DNA from: Kitasatospora xanthocidica
GTDB taxonomy: Bacteria > Actinomycetota > Actinomycetes > Streptomycetales > Streptomycetaceae
Assembly: GCF_014656195.1 (NCBI RefSeq)
Contig: NZ_BNBY01000007.1
Location: forward strand, 324,511 to 388,510
Reading direction: 5' to 3'
Length of the DNA stretch: 64,000 bases
Shown: one piece after another, positions 34,303 to 42,514 of the stretch
Layout: each line of letters starts with the position of its first letter
Numbering within the stretch: position 1 is the first letter of the stretch
Translations under genes and position numbers: made by a program
The notes under the pieces: model-generated
Told to the model about the DNA's origin: nothing
Databases searched by the model: none
Seen by the model: the letters and a program-made list of their open reading frames with translations, nothing else

Positions 34303-35799
34303 TCAGGCGGTGGTGCGACCGTGGCGGCCGCGGCGGCGCAGGACGAAGACGGCGGCGCCACCGGCCACGACCAGGCCACCGGCGACGGCGGCGAGGATCG
34401 GGGTCGAGTCACTGGCACCGGTCTGGGCCAGGCCACCGGTGCCGGGGGCGGCGCTGGTGGTCGACGGGGCCGGCTGGCCGGCGCCGGCGCTCGGGGTGCC
34501 CGACGGGGTGCCGGACGGGGTGCCGGACGGCGTGCCGGTCGGGGCCGGGGTGGACGGGCCGGGGGTCGGCGTGCCGGTGCCGGTGCCGGTCTTGCAGTCC
34601 AGGACGCCCTTGAACTCGCGGCTGTAGCCGTTCGGGCCGGAGACGGTGATGTCGTACGCGGTCTTCTCGTCGACCTTGACCAGCACGCTCTCGGTCTTGC
34701 CCGGCTGGACGGTCAGCGACTGCTTGCCGACCGTGACGGTGCCGGCCTCGTCGCCACCGTTGGTGACGGAGACGCGCACGCCACCGCTGGCGCACTCGAC
34801 CTTGGCGGTGCTGTCGATCAGCGCGCCCTTGCCCTGCTTCCAGGTGGCCTTGGCGGCGTCGGCGACGCTGAGCTTGCTGGAGCCGGCCAGGATCATGGTC
34901 TGGCTGTGCTCCTCGCGGGTGTAACCCTTGCTGAGGAAGACCCGGCCGCTGGGGACGACGGTGGAGGCGCTGGCGTTGACCGTGACCGAGCCGTCCGGGG
35001 TGCCGGCCGGCACGTCCAGGAACAGCTGGGTGTCCTTGGCGATCGGACCGGCGATCGAGCCGCCGACCGGCTTGTTGTCCTTGTCCAGCAGCTTGACCTT
35101 GTCGGCGGCGTCGCCGCTGACGGCCAGCTTCACCTCGGAGGCGCTGGAGTTGAGGGTGAACGGGCCGAGCTTGGCGCCGGACTTGCCGGAGACCGAGTCC
35201 GGGCTGAGGGTCAGCGACGGCTTGGGCTCGGCGGCGATGCCCTTGTTGGCGGCACCGGTCAGGTAGTCGCGCAGCTTCTTGGCGTTCTCGTCGTGCGGGA
35301 CGGCGTTCTTGTTGTCCGAGAACTTCCAGATCGCGGCCTGGGTGCCCGCGGCCGCGGCCTCGGGGCTCAGGTTGCCCGTACCGGCGGCCTTGGAGAGCGC
35401 CGTGAGGTCCTTGACCTGGGGGTACGAGTTCTCCAGGATCCAGCGGATCTTGGCGGCCGCCTCGGTCTTGTTCTTGTCACCGAGGGAGCTGGAAGCCCAG
35501 TCCGACTCCTGGTACTGGATCTTCTTCCGGATGTCCACCGGGAACCCGAAGTCGATGCAGTAGGTCTGCAGCTCGCCGTCGGCGGTCTTCAGCGTGAACA
35601 GGCCGCCGTCGACGGTGCCACCGTCGACGTCGATCTTCTCGCCGAGCATGGTGGGCTGCACCACCGCGGTCACGCCCGCTCCCGGGGTGTCCGCCGCGAC
35701 CGCCGCACCGGCCGCGAACAGGCCTCCGCCCAAGGTCAAGCCGGTCGTGAGCATGACAGTGGTTATCCGGGACAGACTCCGCCCCTGCCTCTGGAACAT
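34303..35799 (-). CDS. Thioester-domain (TQXA) cell-wall-anchored surface protein
   Basis: A 498-residue exported protein. Signal peptide at about residues 1-36 (VMLTTGLTLGGGLFAAGAAVAA). The thioester domain shows the reactive cysteine in QTYCIDFGFPVDI and partner glutamine in GTQAAIWKFSDN, the pair forming an internal Cys-Gln thioester. Ig-like repeats follow, then a Thr/Pro/Gly stalk with four TPSG units, then sorting signal LAQTG, a hydrophobic helix (AAVAGGLVVAGGAAVFVL) and RRRGR tail. LAXTG is used by class-E sortases of actinomycetes. Such thioesters attach covalently to host or surface amines. Start set by GGAGGG before ATG. Confidence 0.92.
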   Translation of the reverse strand: MFQRQGRSLSRITTVMLTTGLTLGGGLFAAGAAVAADTPGAGVTAVVQPTMLGEKIDVDGGTVDGGLFTLKTADGELQTYCIDFGFPVDIRKKIQYQESDWASSSLGDKNKTEAAAKIRWILENSYPQVKDLTALSKAAGTGNLSPEAAAAGTQAAIWKFSDNKNAVPHDENAKKLRDYLTGAANKGIAAEPKPSLTLSPDSVSGKSGAKLGPFTLNSSASEVKLAVSGDAADKVKLLDKDNKPVGGSIAGPIAKDTQLFLDVPAGTPDGSVTVNASASTVVPSGRVFLSKGYTREEHSQTMILAGSSKLSVADAAKATWKQGKGALIDSTAKVECASGGVRVSVTNGGDEAGTVTVGKQSLTVQPGKTESVLVKVDEKTAYDITVSGPNGYSREFKGVLDCKTGTGTGTPTPGPSTPAPTGTPSGTPSGTPSGTPSAGAGQPAPSTTSAAPGTGGLAQTGASDSTPILAAVAGGLVVAGGAAVFVLRRRGRHGRTTA

Positions 35800-36108
35800 C
35801 TGGGATCCCTCCGGGCCGGGCCGCTCCGAGGGGCGGACCCGCCGACTTGCCGTGCCGCGCGTGCCCCCTGTGGCACTGCTGCGGGTATGAACCAGACGAA
35901 TCCTATTGACCCCCAGAGGCCCCGAAACCCCCATGCGAAATCAGGACGATTCCGTATCTGGATCGTTATCAACCCCCTCAGGATCCCCACAAACTGACGG
36001 TCGGACAGAAACTCCGGGCCGACTTTCGGTTATCCGGTCGGATTGCGCACGCGGGAACAACAGCCTTCTCGATCAACATATTTGTCGACAGAGAAGGCCA
36101 TCGACCCG
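35800..36108. promoter_or_regulatory. Spacer with candidate promoter for the surface protein
   Basis: No gene is seen. On the minus strand TAGGAT (35900-35905) matches the streptomycete -10 consensus and would give a leader of about 95 bases before the ATG at 35799. Its -35 is not convincing. The right end holds the terminator of the SSB gene. Confidence 0.4.
36063..36098. terminator. Hairpin downstream of the ssb-like gene
   Basis: GCCTTCTC at 36063-36070 pairs with GAGAAGGC at 36091-36098 with an A/T-richer 20-base loop, 11 bases past the gene on the minus strand. Confidence 0.55.
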
Positions 36109-36729
36109 TCAGCTCCGCGCATCCGGCCCGCCACCTCCCCGCCCCCTTCCGGCTACCACGCCCTGGTCGTCCGTCACCGACCGATCGCCCGGCGGCAACG
36201 CCCGCGGACCGGGCGCCGGAGCCACCGCCGGAGCCCCTCCCGGCAGCGCCGCGGCGGCCACCGCGGCGGCCTTGCGCGCCTCCAGTGCGCTCACGATCCA
36301 CTCCGGCACCGGCTCGCCCCCGACCCCCGCGCCGGCCGGCCCCGCACCGCCCGGCGGCTGCCCCCGCACCCCGGCCGCCCAACGGAACGCCGAGGTACCA
36401 CGGGTGAGATCGTGTCCGACCGATCGGGCGTCGATCTCCACCCGACTGCGCTTCGCCTCCCCCTCCGTCCACTCCCGCACCCGCAGCCGACCGCTCACCA
36501 GCACCGGATCGCCCTTGGCCAGCGAGCCGATCAGGTTCACCGCCAGCGCCCGCCAGGCCGTGACCGTCACCCACTGCGTCTCGCCGTCCACCCAGCACTC
36601 GCGCTGCCGGTCGTACCGCCGCTCGGTGCAGCCGAGCCGGAAGTTCGCCATCGGCACCCCGCCGGCCGTCTCCCCGTAGCTCACCTCCGTCGCGACATTG
36701 CCGACGACCGTCACATGCGTCTCGTTCAC
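36109..36729 (-). CDS. SsbB-like second single-stranded-DNA-binding protein
   Basis: A 206-residue OB-fold SSB: VNETHVTVVGNVATEVSY, GVPMANFRLGCTERR, WVTVTAWRALAVNLIGSLAKGDPVLVSGRLRVREW and SRVEIDARSVGHDL. The C-terminus (GRGRGGGGPDARS) lacks the acidic DDDIPF-like tip that recruits repair partners, as in streptomycete SsbB, which acts in chromosome segregation during sporulation rather than as the essential SSB. GTG at 36727-36729 is preceded by GGAGAG. It is longer than typical SsbB owing to an Ala/Pro-rich tail. Confidence 0.88.
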   Translation of the reverse strand: MNETHVTVVGNVATEVSYGETAGGVPMANFRLGCTERRYDRQRECWVDGETQWVTVTAWRALAVNLIGSLAKGDPVLVSGRLRVREWTEGEAKRSRVEIDARSVGHDLTRGTSAFRWAAGVRGQPPGGAGPAGAGVGGEPVPEWIVSALEARKAAAVAAAALPGGAPAVAPAPGPRALPPGDRSVTDDQGVVAGRGRGGGGPDARS

Positions 36730-37360
36730 GGCACACTCTCCGTTCTCGCCGAAGCACCGTACGGAATCGACCGGTGCGCCTTGAGCGTGCACTTCAGGAG
36801 AAATCCGGGCCAGTGACTTCCGAAATCCTGTGGATAACTCGGCCCTGTGGAAGAGTTGTCACTCGCAGGGGTGAATTTCGGCCTTCTTGGAGCGCTTCGC
36901 CCTCGACTCTTCGCGGCCATGACAACAAACCCGCTGATCGCCGCCCCGGCCGGCGCCCGCCGGAACGCCCCCGGGGACCGTCCGCGCACGTCATCCGACC
37001 GGCGCAACCGTGATTTGCGCCCCCCACCCGCACCCCCGGCGGCACATTCTCCGTGTCGAATCCATAACGGGTGAGGAGGCAGCCCCGTAACGACTGCACA
37101 ACGTCCGGCGCGGAACACTCCCAGACCGCTGCACTCACGGCCTTCACCTGCGATTATCGGACCGCTCCACCGAACCGACACACCAACGACGGTGTCGTCA
37201 CACCCGGCCGAGGAACTGGACACCCTTATCCTGTCCCCGACAGGGCGAGGGCCCACCAACCCCCACCCCCACCCTCAGGCACGGGGCCGGACAGCGTGCG
37301 CCCCGGCGCTCGTCGCCCGATCCCGGCCACGGTCGCGCCCACCCGGGCGCCGCCCGTCCC
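36730..37360. other. 631-base gene-poor spacer before tRNA-Arg
   Basis: Short open frames here (for example 36847-37074 on plus) have poor coding bias and no family match, so I call no gene. It must contain the ssb and tRNA promoters; I see no convincing -35/-10 pair. It is noticeably more A/T-rich near 36840-36920 than its neighbours. Confidence 0.5.
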
Positions 37361-37434
37361 GCCCCCATAGCTCAGCGGATAGAGCACCCGCCTTCTAAGC
37401 GGTAGGTCGCAGGTTCGAATCCTGCTGGGGGCGC
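37361..37434 (+). tRNA. tRNA-Arg (anticodon UCU)
   Basis: The acceptor arms GCCCCCA (37361-37367) and TGGGGGC (37427-37433) pair fully, with G as discriminator. D-arm TAGCTCAGCGGATAGAGCA, anticodon loop CTTCTAA giving UCU, and T-loop GGTTCGAATCC are all standard. CCA follows in the DNA at 37435-37437. The first anticodon-stem pair is mismatched. It decodes AGA, a rare codon in this genome. Confidence 0.95.
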
Positions 37435-37804
37435 CACCCCGCAATTCGCGCAGGCTGTCGCGCCGGTCGCGACCAAGCGTAGTCGCACCTTTCCACCCCG
37501 TAATACCGGGCGCCCATCGGGCACCCACCGCGCATAACCCGTGACATTCCGTGTCATGGCCGCAGCGAAAACCGCCGCCCGCCTTTGTGCGCGGTCCCGG
37601 GAAAAGGCGCGGTTCGGACAATCACACCGGGCTCCTCGCACGACGGAAATCCCGGGCGAATCCCGGCGAATCCCCCACCCCGGTCCATTCCGACGGCGTT
37701 CCGGAGGCGGCCGGTCCCCCGCGAAGCCGTCGGAGGACGGGCCGCCCGGACCGTCGGCCCGTCAGTCGCGTAAGCCCATCAGCCGCGTAAGCCCGCCAGC
37801 CGTG
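37435..37804. other. 370-base spacer downstream of tRNA-Arg with 17-bp repeats at its end
   Basis: No gene, integrase or attachment-site duplication of the tRNA 3' end is visible. Open frames here are antisense shadows. The last 50 bases hold the 17-bp tandem repeat described separately. Confidence 0.55.
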
Positions 37805-37807
37805 TCA
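37757..37807. repeat. 17-bp tandem repeat at the 3' end of a TetR gene
   Basis: Three units, GCCCGTCAGTCGCGTAA, GCCCATCAGCCGCGTAA and GCCCGCCAGCCGTGTCA, at 37757, 37774 and 37791. The last includes the TetR stop codon (37805-37807), and a partial fourth unit enters the gene. Confidence 0.85.
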
Positions 37808-38416
37808 GCCCGTCAGCCCGGCCAGATGGGCGTCCAGGAGCGCGGTCTGCCGCTCCGGCGGGAACTCCTCCGGCGCGAAGAGCGCCTGCACCACCAGCCC
37901 GAGCACGAAGGCCTGCGCGCCGGCCGCGATCTCGGCCGGATCGGCCTGCGCCGGGAGCTCCCCGAGCCGCTGGGCGTCCGCGACCAGCGCGGTGAGCGCC
38001 ACCCGCGAGCGGGCGTAGCGGCCGGCGTGCGCGGCCGCCAGCTCCGGATCGGCCAGCGCGTGGTCCCAGGAGCCGACCCAGATCCGGTTGCCGGACGCTG
38101 CGTCCCGGTCCAGCGGCAGGACGTCGAGCAGCGCCGCCCGCAGCCGGGGCAGCCCGGCGGGCGGCGGCGGGCTGCCGTCGGCGGGCGCGGTGCGCCGGGG
38201 CCTGGCGCCCGAGCGCCGGTCCAGCTCCTCCAGGGCGTGGCTGAGCAACGCCCGCTTGTTCGGGAAGTAGTGCGTCAGCATCCCGGTGGAGGCGCCCAGT
38301 TCGGCGGCCACGGCGCGCAGGGTCAGCCCCTCGAAGCCCCGGGTCGAGAGCACCCGCCACACCCCCTCGGACACGTCCGAGCGACGGGCGTCATGGTCTC
38401 CGCGGGCCGGTGTCAT
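37805..38416 (-). CDS. TetR-family regulator, divergent from GNAT gene
   Basis: A 203-residue TetR protein: residues 10-60 hold the helix-turn-helix (VSEGVWRVLSTRGFEGLTLRAVAAELGASTGMLTHYFPNKRALLSHAL) and the rest a helical ligand domain. The ATG at 38414-38416 has no ribosome-binding site, but TACGAT (minus, 38425-38430) is a -10 box seven bases upstream, implying leaderless transcription. A near-perfect 20-bp palindrome overlaps this promoter, so it is very likely autoregulated and represses the divergent acetyltransferase. Ligand unknown. Confidence 0.88.
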   Translation of the reverse strand: MTPARGDHDARRSDVSEGVWRVLSTRGFEGLTLRAVAAELGASTGMLTHYFPNKRALLSHALEELDRRSGARPRRTAPADGSPPPPAGLPRLRAALLDVLPLDRDAASGNRIWVGSWDHALADPELAAAHAGRYARSRVALTALVADAQRLGELPAQADPAEIAAGAQAFVLGLVVQALFAPEEFPPERQTALLDAHLAGLTG

Positions 38417-38429
38417 AAGGTCTATCGTA

Positions 38430-38449
38430 CATACCAAACGTTTGTTATG
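38430..38449. promoter_or_regulatory. TetR operator candidate between divergent genes
   Basis: CATACCAAACGTTTGTTATG is a palindrome with nine of ten matching base pairs around an AAACGTTT core. It abuts the TetR -10 box and lies 43 bases before the GNAT start, well placed to control both. Confidence 0.7.
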
Positions 38450-38492
38450 AATGATTCCGACCAACCCGCGCTCCAGCCCGAAAGGCCCGCCC

Positions 38493-39041
38493 GTGTTTGC
38501 CGTACAGCTCACCGAGAACGCCGAACTGCGCCCGCTGGAGCCGTGGCAGGCCCCCGAGTTCCTGGCCCACATCGACCGGGCCCGCGCCCACACCGATCCG
38601 TGGATCCCCTGGGCCACCTTCTCCACCGACCTGGACTCCGCCCGCGCCACCCTGCAGCGCTACGCCGACGGCCAGGCCGCCGACCAGAAGCGGATCTACG
38701 GCATCTGGCGGGAGGGCACGCTGGTCGGCGGCGTGATGTTCGTCGGCTTCGACACCACGTCCGGCGTCTGCGAGATCGGTGCCTGGACCGAGCCGGCCGG
38801 CGAGGGCGGCGGGCTGATCACCGCCGCCGTCCGGCAGCTCCTCGACTACGCCTTCGTCACCCGCGGCCTGCACCGGGCCGAGTGGTGGTGCACCTCCGTC
38901 AACGCCCGCAGCCGCGCCGTCGCCGAGCGGGTCGGCATGAAGCGGGACGGCGTGCTGCGCGAGTGGTACCTGCACAACGGGGTCCGCCTCGACAAGGAGA
39001 TCTGGGCGATCCTGGCCCACGAGTGGTCCGCCCAGGCCTGA
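38493..39041 (+). CDS. RimJ/RimL-type GNAT acetyltransferase
   Basis: A 182-residue N-acetyltransferase: ELRPLEPWQAPEFLAHIDRAR at the start, RIYGIWREGTLVGGVMFVGFD, CEIGAWTEPAGEGGGLITAAVRQLLDYAF with the acetyl-CoA-binding region, and GLHRAEWWCTSVNARSRAVAERVGMKRDGVLREWYLHNG. It resembles ribosomal-protein Nalpha acetyltransferases. I use GTG at 38493 (AAAGG upstream, family-like start) over ATG at 38451, which directly follows the operator. Probably repressed by the divergent TetR protein. Confidence 0.85.
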   Translation: MFAVQLTENAELRPLEPWQAPEFLAHIDRARAHTDPWIPWATFSTDLDSARATLQRYADGQAADQKRIYGIWREGTLVGGVMFVGFDTTSGVCEIGAWTEPAGEGGGLITAAVRQLLDYAFVTRGLHRAEWWCTSVNARSRAVAERVGMKRDGVLREWYLHNGVRLDKEIWAILAHEWSAQA

Positions 39042-39078
39042 CGGCGGAGCCGGTCACGTCTCCCGCAACCGCCACGGC

Positions 39079-39119
39079 GAGGGGCCCGGTGGACTCCCCT
39101 GCGGTCCACCGGGCCCCTC
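39079..39119. terminator. 16-bp hairpin terminator between convergent genes
   Basis: Perfect arms 39079-39094 and 39104-39119 with a nine-base loop lie between the acetyltransferase and the MFS gene ends. Confidence 0.85.
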
Positions 39120-39144
39120 GGTCCTCACCGATACTCCGGCCGTC

Positions 39145-40659
39145 TCAGGCCGCGAGCACCGGCCGCTCCTCCTCGGGACGCTCCCCCGCCGCTCGGGCCC
39201 CCGTGGGCCCGGCCGCCCGCAGCCGCACCGCGAGCACCAGCGCCAGTGCCAGCACCCCGCCCGCCGACAGGAACACCACGTCCACCGCGTCCGTGAAGCT
39301 GCCCAGCGCGTGCTCTCGGGCCGCGCCGGTGAGCGTCCGGACCGCGCCGAGCGTCCCGCCGGGCTCGCCCGCCTCGTAGGCCCGGGTCAGGACGGTGCCG
39401 AAGGCCGCCGCGCCGAGCGCGCTGCCGAGGGTCTGGAAGAACCGCACCCCGGTGGTCGCGACGCCGAGCTGGTGGGCGGGCGCGGCCTCCTGCACCAGCA
39501 TGATCAGCTGGCCGACCAGCTGGCCCAGCCCGCAGCCCAGCAGGGCGAGTTCGGCCATCACCTGCCAGAGCGGGGTGGCCGGCCCGCTGAGGCCGAGCAG
39601 GGCGAGGGCGAGCGCCGCGACCGCCGAGCCGGCCACCAGGAAGGTCTGCGGCGCGTGGCCGCGGGCGGTCAGCCTGCCGATCAGCAGGCCGACCGCGGTC
39701 ATCCCGGCCGCCATCGGGATCAGGTAGAGGCTCGCCGAGGTCGGGGCGACGCCGCGGGCGATCTGCAGGTACATCATCACGAACATGATCGAACCGGTCA
39801 TGGCCACCCCGACCAGGCCCTGGATCGCGAAGCCCAGCCGCACCGCGCGGATCCGGAACAGCGACAGCGGCAGCACCGGCTCGGCGGCGGTGGCCTGGCG
39901 CCACAGGAAGAGGGCCAGCGAGACCAGGGCGGCGGCGGCGAGCCCGAGGATCTCCGGGGAGGTCCAGGCGTAGTCCTTGCCGCCCCACTCGGTGACCAGC
40001 AGCAGCGTGGTGGCGAAGGCGGCGGCGAGGGCCGCGCCGAGGAAGTCCAGGGACCGGCGGCCGGCCGAGGCCGGCAGCTTGAGCACCAGGGCGGCGCCGA
40101 CCAGGACCAGCAGGCCGAGCGGCAGGTTGACGTAGAAGATCCAGCGCCAGCTGAGGTGGTCGGTGAACAGCGCCCCGATCAGCGGGCCGACCGCCATGCC
40201 GAGGCCGGCGACGATGCCGCCCGTCGCCCCGCCCTTGCCGCCACCCTCCTCCTCAGGGTCCTTGAGGTGGGCCATCACCACCATGGTGACGCTCATCAGC
40301 CCGCCCCCGCCGATGCCCTGGACGGCCCGGAAGGCGATCAGCTGCTCCATGCTCTGCGCGGCCCCGCAGAGCCCCGAGCCGAGCAGGAAGGTGCCGACCG
40401 CGCCGAGCAGCACCCGCTTGGCGCCGTACAGGTCGCAGAGCTTGCCGTACAGCGGCAGCAGCGCGGTGGCGGCCAGAGCGAAGGCGCTGACCAGCCAGGG
40501 CAGCCGGTCGACGCCGTGGACGGGGTCGAGCTCGCGGACGATCGGCACGCTGGCCGCCGACACGATGTTCATGTCGAGCACCGCCAGCACGATCGTGACC
40601 AGGCAGATCACCATGCCCAGCCCTCGCTGGGCCGGTGTCATCAGGGTGGTCGGTGTCAT
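39145..40659 (-). CDS. DHA2-family (14-TM) MFS drug-efflux transporter
   Basis: A 504-residue transporter with 14 hydrophobic helices. MFS motif A-like LYGKLCDLYGAKRVLLG, motif C-type GIVAGLGMAVGPLIGALFTDHLSWRWIFYVNLPLG and motif LDMNIVSAASVPIVRE are typical of the EmrB/QacA family of proton-driven drug exporters. The ATG at 40657-40659 follows a G-rich ribosome-binding region. It is divergent from a TetR gene with shared repeats in the spacer, so it is probably the efflux pump induced when TetR binds drug. Confidence 0.9.
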   Translation of the reverse strand: MTPTTLMTPAQRGLGMVICLVTIVLAVLDMNIVSAASVPIVRELDPVHGVDRLPWLVSAFALAATALLPLYGKLCDLYGAKRVLLGAVGTFLLGSGLCGAAQSMEQLIAFRAVQGIGGGGLMSVTMVVMAHLKDPEEEGGGKGGATGGIVAGLGMAVGPLIGALFTDHLSWRWIFYVNLPLGLLVLVGAALVLKLPASAGRRSLDFLGAALAAAFATTLLLVTEWGGKDYAWTSPEILGLAAAALVSLALFLWRQATAAEPVLPLSLFRIRAVRLGFAIQGLVGVAMTGSIMFVMMYLQIARGVAPTSASLYLIPMAAGMTAVGLLIGRLTARGHAPQTFLVAGSAVAALALALLGLSGPATPLWQVMAELALLGCGLGQLVGQLIMLVQEAAPAHQLGVATTGVRFFQTLGSALGAAAFGTVLTRAYEAGEPGGTLGAVRTLTGAAREHALGSFTDAVDVVFLSAGGVLALALVLAVRLRAAGPTGARAAGERPEEERPVLAA

Positions 40660-40748
40660 CGTCAGGTCCCCCCAGGGTCGGTGGAGTTCGGTCGCGGACC
40701 GGGGCGGTCCGGCGGGAACGGCACCACCATGACAGGGTTTTTGGACTC

Positions 40749-40810
40749 GGTCAATCCTTAAGCCAGGGACATATTTCATCCGGGCACATCAATGAGCCTG
40801 GTCAATCCTT
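40749..40810. promoter_or_regulatory. Paired operator-like direct repeats between MFS and TetR genes
   Basis: GGTCAATCCTT occurs at 40749-40759 and 40800-40810 (period 51) in the 171-base divergent spacer, each followed by a CCAGG/CCTGG word. Two sites could serve the two promoters. TACAGT at 40819-40824 is a leaderless -10 box for the TetR ATG at 40831. Confidence 0.6.
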
Positions 40811-40830
40811 GTTCCTGGTACAGTCACCCC

Positions 40831-41526
40831 ATGGCGCCCCAGACCGGCTTCACCCGCGGCCTCGACCACGGCTTCGACCTCGACGCGCTCCCGCTGCGGG
40901 AGCGCAAGAAGATCCAGACCGGCATCCGGCTCTGGCGCACCGCCGTCGGGCTGTTCGCCGAGCGGGGTTTCGACCAGGTGTCGGTGGCCGAGATCGCGGC
41001 CGCCGCCGAGGTGTCCAAGATGACCGTCTTCAACTACTTCCCCACCAAGGAAGACCTGGTCATGGGCCCGATGGAGCAGCACCTCGACGAGCCGGCCCGG
41101 GTGGTGCGCGAACGCGCCCCGGGCACCTCGGCGGTGGCGGCGCTGCGCACGCACTTCCTGGCCGCGCTGGAGCTGTTCGACCCCTCCACCGGGCTGAGCG
41201 ACGACCCGGTCGTCCTCAAGGTGGTCCGGGTGATCCACCGGACCCCGACCCTGCTGATGCGCGCCACCGCCGGTTTCGACCAGAAGGCACAGGTCCTGCT
41301 GGCCGACGAACTCCGCACCCAGGACCCGGCCCACGACGAGCTCACCGCCAGGGTCGCCGCCGCCCAGCTGGTGGCCGTCCAACTGGCCCTGACCGGCGAG
41401 AACCAGCGCCGGATGCTGGCCGGCGAGTCCGCCGCGGACACCCTGCCCGCCGCACTGGACGCGACCCACCGGGCCTTCGCCCTGGTCGAACGGGGCCTCG
41501 GGGACTACTGCACCGACACCGCCTGA
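40831..41526 (+). CDS. TetR-family regulator controlling MFS efflux
   Basis: A 231-residue TetR protein. Helix-turn-helix at about residues 24-70 (IQTGIRLWRTAVGLFAERGFDQVSVAEIAAAAEVSKMTVFNYFPTKEDLVM), followed by the helical effector domain. No ribosome-binding site: TACAGT six bases before ATG 40831 points to leaderless initiation. It is divergent from the DHA2 exporter and 35 bases ahead of an enoyl-CoA hydratase gene with which it probably forms an operon. Inducer unknown. Confidence 0.9.
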   Translation: MAPQTGFTRGLDHGFDLDALPLRERKKIQTGIRLWRTAVGLFAERGFDQVSVAEIAAAAEVSKMTVFNYFPTKEDLVMGPMEQHLDEPARVVRERAPGTSAVAALRTHFLAALELFDPSTGLSDDPVVLKVVRVIHRTPTLLMRATAGFDQKAQVLLADELRTQDPAHDELTARVAAAQLVAVQLALTGENQRRMLAGESAADTLPAALDATHRAFALVERGLGDYCTDTA

Positions 41527-41561
41527 GAGAGTGGGCGCACCACGACCGACCGGAGGTGCGC

Positions 41562-42371
41562 ATGGACCAGCCGCTGCTCACACGGGACCGCTCCGCCCTG
41601 CCCGCGCGGGCGGAGGGCCTCAACGCGTACGTCGGCGAGGACGGCGTCGCGGTGCTGGAGTTCGCCCGCCCGCACCGCCGCAACGCGGTGACGCTGGCGA
41701 TCTGGGAGTCGCTGCCCGACACGCTGGAGCAGCTCGCCGGCCACCCGGGCGTGCGCGCCCTGCTGCTGACCGGCGCCGGCAACACCTTCAGCGCGGGCGC
41801 GGACATCGGCGAACTGGCCGAGGTGTACGGCGACCCGAAGCGTGCGGACGCCTACCACGCGGTCAACGTCGCCGCCGAGGAGGCGCTGGCGGCCTTCCCG
41901 CACCCGACCGTCGCCGTGGTGCACGGCGCGTGCGTGGGCGGCGGCTGCCAACTGGCCGTCGCCTGCGACCTGCGGTTCGTCGCCGAGGACGCCCGGCTGG
42001 GCATCACCCCGGCCAAGCTCGGCGTGGTCTACCCGGCGGTGCCGACCCTGCGGCTGGCCCGGCTGGTCGGTCCGGCCCGCGCCAAGTACCTGCTGTTCTC
42101 CGGCGAGTTGGTGCCGGGCCGGGACGCCCTGCCGCTGGGCCTCGCCGAACGCGTCCTGCCGGACGCCGAACTGGACGCCGCCGCCCTGGACTTCGCCCGC
42201 GTGCTGACCCGCCGCTCCCCGCAGACCATCGGCGCCGTCAAGGCCGCGCTGTCCGTCCCGCCGGAGCGGGCGGCCGAGGCGCTGGCGCCGTGGGAGCGCC
42301 GCTCCCGCGAGACCCCGGACGTGCGCGAGGGCCTCGCCGCCTTCCTGGAGGGCCGCCCGCCGCGGTTCTGA
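41562..42371 (+). CDS. Enoyl-CoA hydratase/isomerase family protein
   Basis: A 269-residue crotonase-fold protein: VAVLEFARPHRRNAVTLAIWESL, oxyanion-hole segments LLLTGAGNTFSAGADIGELA and VHGACVGGGCQLAVACDLRFVAEDARLGITPAKLGVVYP, and PQTIGAVKAAL. The second catalytic Glu of true hydratases is not evident at the GGG site's usual neighbour, so isomerase or other CoA chemistry is possible. ATG 41562 follows GGAGG. Co-transcribed with the TetR gene; its link to the exporter is unclear. Confidence 0.85.
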   Translation: MDQPLLTRDRSALPARAEGLNAYVGEDGVAVLEFARPHRRNAVTLAIWESLPDTLEQLAGHPGVRALLLTGAGNTFSAGADIGELAEVYGDPKRADAYHAVNVAAEEALAAFPHPTVAVVHGACVGGGCQLAVACDLRFVAEDARLGITPAKLGVVYPAVPTLRLARLVGPARAKYLLFSGELVPGRDALPLGLAERVLPDAELDAAALDFARVLTRRSPQTIGAVKAALSVPPERAAEALAPWERRSRETPDVREGLAAFLEGRPPRF

Positions 42372-42514
42372 GCCCGGCGGTTCCGCACCGGGACCGGCCG
42401 ACCGGGGACGGGGCGGCACCCGTACGATCGTCCGGCCGACGTCGAACCGCCGGCCGACCACGTACCCCCACCACGTACGCCTACCGCTTACGCCGACCCC
42501 GGAGCGACGCCCCG

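Noticed and set aside
36847..37074. 75-codon frame MEELSLAGVNFG before tRNA-Arg
   Set aside because: Becomes Arg/Pro-rich noise, has no ribosome-binding site and weak coding bias.
37361..37804. tRNA-Arg as integration site of a mobile element
   Set aside because: No integrase, no repeated tRNA 3' end and no composition shift nearby.
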